From Chryseobacterium gleum (lineage in GTDB: Bacteria; Bacteroidota; Bacteroidia; Flavobacteriales_D; Crocinitomicaceae), in the NCBI GenBank assembly GCA_945888625.1, contig CAMDAH010000002.1, positions 124,001-188,000 of the forward strand: a DNA stretch of 64,000 nt. The letters run 5' to 3'. The number at the start of each line of letters is the position of its first letter. The first letter of the stretch is position 1. Below, piece by piece: positions 58,254 to 64,000 of the stretch. The notes under the pieces are model-generated. The model did no database searches and was not told the DNA's origin. It was given only the letters and a program-made list of their open reading frames with translations. The position numbers were made by a program, and so were the translations under genes.

Positions 58254-59528
58254 GTGAAAAAGGTTCCGAATCAAAGTTTATTGTTTTTCTTTTGGTCATT
58301 TACGGCGGTTTTCATGGCCTATTCCACCATGTACGCCTTTAGAAAGCCTTTAAATGCAGGGACCTATGAAGGCGAAACTGTTTGGGGATTTGGATTAAAA
58401 TCGATATTACTTACGAGTCAAATTGTCGGGTACATGCTTTCCAAGTTTATTGGAATCAAAGTGATTTCTGAATTATCTAACACCTCTCGAAAACGCTTAA
58501 TACTTTACCTTATTCTTTTTGCTCATGCCGCACTTTTACTTTTTGCATTAGTGCCTGTTCCATATAAATTCATATGTTTATTTCTCAATGGTTTGCCGCT
58601 GGGCCTCGTTTGGGGGGTGCTTTTTTCGTTTGTAGAAGGAAGGAAACTAACTGAAGCCTTAGCTGCAGGTATCGCCATTGGCGCCATTCTCTCCTCAGGT
58701 TTGGTGAAATCCTTGGCAAGATACCTAATGGATAATGCCTACTTCAATGTACCAGAATTTTGGATGCCCTTCGCGGTTGGTCTTATCTTCCTACCTATAT
58801 TGCTGTTGTCTATTTGGATGTTACAACAAATACCCGAACCTGATGCAGAAGACATCCATCTCAAGACCAAACGGTCTGCCTTAACTGGAAAAAAACGAAT
58901 CCGTTTGTTATTTCTTTTTTTGCCGGGTATACTTTCGTTTGTTTTTTTGTACTTGTGCTTAACGGTATTTCGTGATTTTCGAGATAACTACGCTGTTGAA
59001 ATTATGGAAGCGTCTGGCGAATTCAATTCAGGAGTTTTTATAAAAACCGAACTTCTCGTTGCATTTACCGTTTTGCTAACGACCTCATTGGTCATTTTTG
59101 TAAAAAATAATTCCCGCGCTTTTTTTCTGTGCCAATGGCTCATTTTATTGGGGTTTATCCTTATGTTTCTAGCAGGTATAAGCTTAAGTAATGGGCAAAT
59201 TTCGTTTATAAGTTTTACCATTTTAAGCGGAATTGGCATGGCTATGGGTTACGTGCCTTTTCAAATCGTACTCCTTGAACGTTTTGTTGCGGCTTATCGA
59301 ATCGAAGGAAACGTTGGATTCCTTATGTATTTATCTGATAGTTTTGGATATTTAGCAAGCGTTATTCTCATTTTTTCAGGGGAATTTGGTTGGTGGAATT
59401 TTAACAAAAGTGACCTAATTGTCCAATTGGCGATTTACGGCAGTGCTGCGGGATTGGTGTTTTCGATTTTTGGTCTTATTTATTTCCATCTGCGTGGAAC
59501 TGTCTATGAAAAAGCATTAAATATTTAA
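58254..59528 (+). CDS. DUF5690 family membrane protein, candidate organophosphate/phosphonate transporter
   Basis: 424 residues from a GTG. About 12 hydrophobic segments. The N-terminal AVFMAYSTMYAFRKPLNAGT resembles the start of organophosphate:phosphate antiporters of the major facilitator superfamily (GlpT/UhpT type), in which an arginine in this place helps bind phosphate. A further half-way loop with charged residues (TKRSALTGKKRIR) separates two six-helix halves. Given the surrounding phosphonate genes, import of a phosphonate or a phosphate ester is the likely job. DUF5690 has no established function that I know of. A TAGTTTAG box ends 4 nt before the GTG. Confidence 0.75.
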   Translation: MKKVPNQSLLFFFWSFTAVFMAYSTMYAFRKPLNAGTYEGETVWGFGLKSILLTSQIVGYMLSKFIGIKVISELSNTSRKRLILYLILFAHAALLLFALVPVPYKFICLFLNGLPLGLVWGVLFSFVEGRKLTEALAAGIAIGAILSSGLVKSLARYLMDNAYFNVPEFWMPFAVGLIFLPILLLSIWMLQQIPEPDAEDIHLKTKRSALTGKKRIRLLFLFLPGILSFVFLYLCLTVFRDFRDNYAVEIMEASGEFNSGVFIKTELLVAFTVLLTTSLVIFVKNNSRAFFLCQWLILLGFILMFLAGISLSNGQISFISFTILSGIGMAMGYVPFQIVLLERFVAAYRIEGNVGFLMYLSDSFGYLASVILIFSGEFGWWNFNKSDLIVQLAIYGSAAGLVFSIFGLIYFHLRGTVYEKALNI

Positions 59529-59561
59529 CACTCAATTCATGTTTTAGTCACCTTAGGATTT

Positions 59562-59569
59562 TAAATTTA
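59562..59569 (+). promoter_or_regulatory. possible -7 element before the second hydrolase
   Basis: TAAATTTA is one mismatch from TAnnTTTG and ends 3 nt before the GTG at 59573, within the 44-nt gap after DUF5690. If used, the transcript would start at the GTG. Confidence 0.35.
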
Positions 59570-59572
59570 CTT

Positions 59573-60529
59573 GTGAATTTCAGACTTATTATAATTTTAT
59601 CTTTCCTTTTTTTGTTGTTGAACAGCATGCTTGTGACTGGTCAAAAAACAAAGAAAGTTTTAATCATCGGAATTGATGGTTGTCGTTCAGATGCTTTATT
59701 GAAGGCCAATACACCAACAATTGACTCGTTAATTTCCATTGGATTATTTACTCAAAGTTCATGGCATTTGGGAAAAACTAAATCCGGACCTGGATGGTCG
59801 AGTATGTTAACAGGCGTTTGGGATGCGAAACATCGCGTGCACAACAACCGATTTTCGGGACATCAGTTCGAGAAATACCCTTTTTTTCCAGCATACCTTA
59901 AGGCCTTGGATAGCACGATCAATAGCACTATAATCATAAGTTGGAAATCGCTAGCAAACCTTGCGCCGAAATTTGGTTGGGATCAAAGTATTTTCGCATA
60001 CAACGACGAAGAATGTTTGCAAAAGACCTTACAGTGCCTTTCAACCCGAGATCCAGAAATCATTATGGTACATTTTAATGATGTAGACCACATTGGGCAC
60101 CTTAGTGGTTTTGAACTTGACAACCCAAGATATATCAAAGCAATTGAAGGGTTAGATGAAAAAATAAAACGCCTGTTCTATTACCTTAATAACCGCCCTA
60201 ATTTTACCAATGAAGATTGGTTAATACTCTCGTCCACCGACCACGGAGGAACAAAGCATGGGCATTCCAATAGTAGTGTAATGGAACGTAAAATTTGGTG
60301 GTTGGGTGTGAATTCAGCACTGCCTAAAGGTCAGCTAATTTCACAAGATCCGGGTTCATTTTATTACCCGGAAGTTCCTTTCTGTAGCCATGCTCAAACG
60401 CCAACACCCTATATTGTAGATATTGCAGCAACTGCCTTAGATTTTCTCATGCCCAATTCAAAGGAATTACCCTTAACTTTGGAAGGCAAATCATGGCTTA
60501 ATAAACCTATTTCTAATGCGAAAAATTGA
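59573..60529 (+). CDS. alkaline-phosphatase-superfamily hydrolase, periplasmic (paralogue of 56857)
   Basis: 318 residues from a GTG. A signal peptide (MNFRLIIILSFLFLLLNSML) is followed by VLIIGIDGCRSDALLKANTP, nucleophile region TKSGPGWSSMLTGVWDAKHR, NDVDHIGHLSGF and STDHGGTKHGH, aligning with the 56857 protein along its whole catalytic domain. It has no sorting domain, so it should stay in the periplasm. It overlaps phnX by 14 nt, tying it to phosphonate breakdown. The fold is shared with phosphonoacetate hydrolase and with nucleotide pyrophosphatases, so the bond cleaved cannot be decided from sequence. Confidence 0.88.
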   Translation: MNFRLIIILSFLFLLLNSMLVTGQKTKKVLIIGIDGCRSDALLKANTPTIDSLISIGLFTQSSWHLGKTKSGPGWSSMLTGVWDAKHRVHNNRFSGHQFEKYPFFPAYLKALDSTINSTIIISWKSLANLAPKFGWDQSIFAYNDEECLQKTLQCLSTRDPEIIMVHFNDVDHIGHLSGFELDNPRYIKAIEGLDEKIKRLFYYLNNRPNFTNEDWLILSSTDHGGTKHGHSNSSVMERKIWWLGVNSALPKGQLISQDPGSFYYPEVPFCSHAQTPTPYIVDIAATALDFLMPNSKELPLTLEGKSWLNKPISNAKN

Positions 60530-61322
60530 CACCATCATTTTTGATTGGGCGGGTACCTTAGTAGATTTTGGGTGCATGGCTCCAGTTAAGGTCTTTATTG
60601 AAGTTTTTAGGGAAGTAGGCATAGAAATTACGGAAGCCGAAGCACGCGAACCCATGGGCCTCAGTAAGCGTCAGCATATTATAGCCATTATAAAACAACC
60701 GCGTGTGCAACAATTATGGATAGAACATTTCGGTGAACCTGCAACGAAGCGGGATATTGATATACTATACAAAGCATTTGAGCCGAAACTTTTAGCCTCG
60801 GTTTCAGACTACGTTGAACTCATTCCTGGCGTAGTTGAGACCTTGAACAAATTGCGAAAGCAAGGCATTAAAATCGGTTCTACCAGCGGTTACAGCCGCC
60901 AAGTGCTGGATAAAATCATCTCATTGGCCCAAGCACAAGGCTTGGAGTTAGATTACTCTGTTGCAGGAGATGAATGCAAGGAAGGAAGGCCATCTCCCTT
61001 TATGATTTTTAGAAACATGGAACATTTCAGTACCTATCACACAGATTCCGTGATCAAAGTAGGTGATACGGTTTCCGACATCGAAGAAGGATTGAATGCG
61101 GGGGTATGGACTGTGGCTGTTATTACAGGTAATGAAATTGGAATGTCGAACGGCGATTGGACTGCGCTATCCACTGAGAAAAAGGAAGAAATAATGCATC
61201 ACGCCAAGGATAATTTTAATCGTTACGGTGCACATTTCATCTTAAAAGACCTGAACAGACTCATAGAAGTTATCGAAGAAATTAATCTGATTTTAATTTG
61301 TGAAACCAATAATCAATACTAA
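60516..61322 (+). CDS. phnX: phosphonoacetaldehyde hydrolase (phosphonatase)
   Basis: 268 residues. HAD fold with the phosphonatase variant motif FDWAGTLVDFG (DxAGT), the AP-rich MAPVKVF segment, and the catalytic Schiff-base lysine of the cap domain in EPMGLSKRQHI. GDECKEGRPSP has arginine where most HAD enzymes have lysine, and VGDTVSDIEEG binds Mg2+. It cleaves phosphonoacetaldehyde to acetaldehyde and phosphate, the last step of 2-aminoethylphosphonate (AEP) degradation. The partner transaminase PhnW is not in the window; it may lie downstream. Overlaps the previous gene by 14 nt and precedes the next by 3 nt. Confidence 0.95.
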   Translation: MRKIDTIIFDWAGTLVDFGCMAPVKVFIEVFREVGIEITEAEAREPMGLSKRQHIIAIIKQPRVQQLWIEHFGEPATKRDIDILYKAFEPKLLASVSDYVELIPGVVETLNKLRKQGIKIGSTSGYSRQVLDKIISLAQAQGLELDYSVAGDECKEGRPSPFMIFRNMEHFSTYHTDSVIKVGDTVSDIEEGLNAGVWTVAVITGNEIGMSNGDWTALSTEKKEEIMHHAKDNFNRYGAHFILKDLNRLIEVIEEINLILICETNNQY

Positions 61323-61325
61323 CCT

Positions 61326-62579
61326 ATGAAAACAGTTACAATTTTATTTTTTACAGCCTTTAGTTACGGAATTATGGCGCAATGCCAACCGAGTCCTGCA
61401 ATTACTAACATTTACCAACCCATTGGTGCACTAAACTCACCTAGCGGTGGGCTGCTTACCCCTTCGAACTTTTATGCGAGTCCTGGACAACCCTTTAGCC
61501 AAGTGGTTACGGCAATGGCTCCTGAACAATTGACGGTTGCTAACCCTTTAGGATTTCCACCGACCATTACGGTCAATGTCAATTGGATTAGAGTAACGAA
61601 CATTCAAAATCTTCCTTCATGGGTATCCTATCAATGTGGTGGGCAACTTGACCCCTCGGATCCGTGCAAAATGGCTTATCCAACATGGAGTTGCGTAAAC
61701 GCCTATGCCAATACCGCAAATGGAACAGTACCCTTGAATGAAGTTCCAGGGAGTGTGTATTCGCTAGAAGTCATTGTTGACGCAAATGCGACTATTCTTG
61801 GCACCCAATCGAATTACAACGGAGGAAACATCAGCTTGTATATTTTAAATAGTTTGGTCAATAGCCTTTCCTTTGATTCTTGTAACGGAGGAACAATAAG
61901 CACTACTACTTCAGGGGGATTTAACGATCCAGGAGCCTACGTTTACACATGGAGTAACGGACAACAAACACCTCAAATCAGTAACTTACAAAACGGGTGG
62001 TACACCTGTACAGTGTTGGACCAAGCCACAGGATGGGTTACTACCGATAGCGTTTTAGTAAGTGGGATTCAGCCCGTAATACTAGTGAACGATATTGCCG
62101 TAACGCAACCTACAAACACTAACAATGGCGCAATCAACGTTGCAGTAAGTGGGGGAAATGCTCCATTTAGCTATGCTTGGAGCGGTCCTAATGGTTTCAC
62201 CGCTTCCACTTCCTCTATCACTAATTTGTTTGGAGGTACTTACATCTTGACTGTTACAGATGCCTCGGGTTGCGTTGCTACCAAAACGTATTTTTTAAGT
62301 GCTTTGGGCATTTCAAATAATTCTATAGGACACATTAAGTTATTTCCAAACCCTGCAAATGATTACATTATCGTAAAAGGATTAAAAAGCTCAGAAGCAA
62401 CCGTTGAAATCGCCATTTATTCTTTAGATGGTGCTCGTGTAGCGATGAAAACCTATCACGTAAATGACTCGAAAGTTCAGATTGAAACAGCTGAGTTGGC
62501 CGATGGAAAGTACATGCTTGAAATAATACAATCCAACTTAAGTATTTTCAGGCCTTTTGTTATTAAGCACATGGAATGA
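61326..62579 (+). CDS. T9SS surface protein with SprB-like repeat, inside the phosphonate operon
   Basis: 417 residues. Signal peptide (MKTVTILFFTAFSYGIMAQ); an N-terminal region (about 20-175) with cysteines and VNVNWIRVTNIQNLPSWVSY, of a type seen in other T9SS cargo; two SprB-like repeats (about 185-250 and 252-330, the second reading GAINVAVSGGNAPFSYAWSG); then a sorting domain (about 340-417, KLFPNPANDYIIVKG). It should be on the cell surface. Its start is 3 nt after phnX and its stop overlaps the next HAD gene by 4 nt, so it is translated as part of the phosphonate operon. Ligand unknown; capture of a phosphonate-bearing polymer is possible. Confidence 0.85.
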   Translation: MKTVTILFFTAFSYGIMAQCQPSPAITNIYQPIGALNSPSGGLLTPSNFYASPGQPFSQVVTAMAPEQLTVANPLGFPPTITVNVNWIRVTNIQNLPSWVSYQCGGQLDPSDPCKMAYPTWSCVNAYANTANGTVPLNEVPGSVYSLEVIVDANATILGTQSNYNGGNISLYILNSLVNSLSFDSCNGGTISTTTSGGFNDPGAYVYTWSNGQQTPQISNLQNGWYTCTVLDQATGWVTTDSVLVSGIQPVILVNDIAVTQPTNTNNGAINVAVSGGNAPFSYAWSGPNGFTASTSSITNLFGGTYILTVTDASGCVATKTYFLSALGISNNSIGHIKLFPNPANDYIIVKGLKSSEATVEIAIYSLDGARVAMKTYHVNDSKVQIETAELADGKYMLEIIQSNLSIFRPFVIKHME

Positions 62580-63268
62580 TAAATAATTTTCCAAAAGGAA
62601 TAGAACTCTTCGTTTTTGATATGGCGGGGACAACGGTTGACGAAACCTTTGCGGTTCATGATGCCTTAATTGCAGCATTCGCCAGCGTTGGAAAAAACAT
62701 CACTCGGAACCAAGCGAACCTTTCGGTCGGCGTACCAAAACCTTTGGGAATTGAGTCCATTTTAATAGCTTTCTTTGAACCTGCCAGCTCCGATGAAGTA
62801 TATAAACTTCACAATAAATTTCTCGAAAATATCAATAAATATTACTTGGAAAAACAAATTCAGCCCACTGAAGGAACGCTTGAACTATTCCAAGCACTGC
62901 GATCTAAAGGCATAAAAATAATGTTAGATACCGGCTTTTCAAGTACCACAGCGGATATCATTATTCAACGTTTAGGATGGGAAGCCCTTATTGATGGGAG
63001 AGTTTGCAGCGACGAAGTACCAAACGGAAGACCTCATCCCGATATGATTTATCAGGCCATGGAACAGTGTGGAATTCAACATCCAAACCATGTTGTAAAA
63101 GTAGGCGATACACCAGTCGATATCCAACAAGGGAAAAATGCAAATTGCGCTTACATCATTGCTGTGGATGCAGGAACTTTTCCCAAAGAGTCTTTAGAAG
63201 CTGAAAACCCTGATTTGATCGTAAAAAAATTGAATGAAATCATCCCTCTTATTGAAGCCCATGTATGA
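62576..63268 (+). CDS. phosphonatase-like HAD hydrolase (PhnX-like, TIGR03351 type)
   Basis: 230 residues. The first HAD motif is FDMAGTTVDE (DxAGT as in PhnX). A lysine in VGVPKPLGI aligns with the cap lysine of PhnX. CSDEVPNGRPHPD has the phosphonatase-type arginine, and VGDTPVDIQQG is the Mg2+ motif. It is shorter and lacks the MAP segment of true PhnX. The family is known to sit next to the FAD oxidoreductase found here and has been proposed to act on a relative of phosphonoacetaldehyde. Overlaps the upstream gene by 4 nt and the downstream by 8 nt. Confidence 0.88.
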   Translation: MINNFPKGIELFVFDMAGTTVDETFAVHDALIAAFASVGKNITRNQANLSVGVPKPLGIESILIAFFEPASSDEVYKLHNKFLENINKYYLEKQIQPTEGTLELFQALRSKGIKIMLDTGFSSTTADIIIQRLGWEALIDGRVCSDEVPNGRPHPDMIYQAMEQCGIQHPNHVVKVGDTPVDIQQGKNANCAYIIAVDAGTFPKESLEAENPDLIVKKLNEIIPLIEAHV

Positions 63269-64000
63269 TATAGCAATAATTGGTAGCGGTGTCTTGGGAA
63301 GTTTTCACGCATTTCATGCGGCGAAGGTTGGATTGCGCGTTGCCGTCTTTGAAAAAGACTTAATGCCCATGGAATCGAGCGTTCGTAACTTCGGGCAAGT
63401 GGTACCATCTGGGTTTGCTCCAGGACGATGGCATTATTACGGAAGATATTCCACCAAACTTTATCTCGACTTACAGCAAAAAATAGGCATTGGAGTGCGT
63501 AATAACGGTTCGGTTTACCTCGCAAACACCGCTTGTGAAGCCCAGCTATTGGATGCCTTGCACGAGAGCTTCAACCAAGTAAATTATTCGTCGGAACCGA
63601 TGAATCAGCAGCAAGTTTTATCCCGATGGTCGTCCATGAAAAAGGACTATGTTCGAAGTGGCCTATTTTTCCCTCAGGAAGTTTCTGTGGATCCGCGCAT
63701 CATGATTCACAGAATTCACGGGTACATGATCGAACAAATGGGTGTGGACATGCATTTTCTTTCCCCCGTTATCGAATTGAACGACCGTGGTGATAAGGTT
63801 GAAATTTCCACGAGTAATGGAAAAAAAATTCAAGCGAAACAGGTGATTGTTTGCAATGGCCGAGATTTTAAAATACTATTTCCTGAGCTCTTTAACACTT
63901 CTGATATCGAGGTGTGTAAACTTGCCATGATGGTGACAAAACCTATGCCCGAAATTGAACTCAAAGGAAATATTCTTACCGGTCTCACGATTCGTCGTTA
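63261..64000 (+). CDS. FAD-dependent amine oxidoreductase (TIGR03364 type), 3' cut by window edge
   Basis: The frame from ATG 63261 stays open to the last base (246 residues), so it is absent from the ORF track. It starts MYDIAIIGSGVLGSFHAFHA (FAD-binding GxGxxG) and VAVFEKD, followed by SSVRNFGQVVPSGFAPGRWH and NNGSVYLA, typical of the DAO-type family that accompanies PhnX-like hydrolases. By family context it would oxidatively deaminate an aminophosphonate (AEP, its N-methyl or its hydroxy derivative) to the aldehyde that the HAD enzyme then cleaves. It overlaps that gene by 8 nt. The substrate is inference. Confidence 0.9.
   Translation, partial: MYDIAIIGSGVLGSFHAFHAAKVGLRVAVFEKDLMPMESSVRNFGQVVPSGFAPGRWHYYGRYSTKLYLDLQQKIGIGVRNNGSVYLANTACEAQLLDALHESFNQVNYSSEPMNQQQVLSRWSSMKKDYVRSGLFFPQEVSVDPRIMIHRIHGYMIEQMGVDMHFLSPVIELNDRGDKVEISTSNGKKIQAKQVIVCNGRDFKILFPELFNTSDIEVCKLAMMVTKPMPEIELKGNILTGLTIRR

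Overview
The window is chromosomal DNA from a Bacteroidota member, most likely order Flavobacteriales; a Crocinitomicaceae-like lineage is only a guess. The evidence is: AT-rich DNA; three proteins ending in type IX secretion (T9SS) sorting domains; A-rich leaders without Shine-Dalgarno sequences; promoters of the Bacteroidota -7 type (TAnnTTTG); a fused str-S10-spc-alpha ribosomal operon without tuf after fusA or map after secY; and the order rplQ-carA-eno.

Layout. 0-3.5 kb: the end of a KDPG aldolase gene cut by the window edge (not in the ORF track), an outer-membrane barrel protein, a tiny lipoprotein, an SPFH protein and a secreted nuclease. 3.5-9.7 kb: a TetR-controlled RND efflux operon (regulator, TolC-like channel, adaptor, pump) with an 18-bp perfect palindrome at its promoter. 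9.9-13 kb: a secreted thioredoxin-like protein and three small exported proteins. 13.1-30.5 kb: one long translation operon, rpsL to rplQ, including rpmD and rpmJ, which are too short for the ORF track; it ends in a strong hairpin terminator. L17 carries an unusual acidic pentapeptide-repeat tail. 30.5-34.9 kb: carA, eno, and an AlkB-like monooxygenase next to a 3-hydroxyacyl-CoA dehydrogenase.

34.9-45.7 kb: surface polysaccharide genes (flippase, three glycosyltransferases, two O-antigen polymerase/ligase-like proteins, an acyltransferase, a sugar aminotransferase and an initiating sugar-phosphate transferase), interrupted by a DEAD-box helicase. 45.7-48.5 kb: an arsenic resistance operon (ArsR, DUF6428, ArsC, Acr3) preceded by a 60-bp-period repeat array carrying ATTGCAAT palindromes. 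48.5-56.4 kb: a LysM protein, a small membrane protein, a large AsmA-like protein, a T9SS metallophosphatase and an Omp85-type barrel.

56.8-64 kb: the most interesting locus, apparently for organophosphonate use. It holds two related alkaline-phosphatase-superfamily hydrolases (one with a T9SS tail), a DUF5690 membrane protein resembling organophosphate transporters, PhnX phosphonatase, a T9SS surface protein with SprB-like repeats, a PhnX-like HAD hydrolase and an FAD amine oxidase that runs off the window. The last four genes are tightly packed or overlapping. I infer a surface-to-cytoplasm pathway that processes, imports and cleaves phosphonates; this is a hypothesis from sequence and context.
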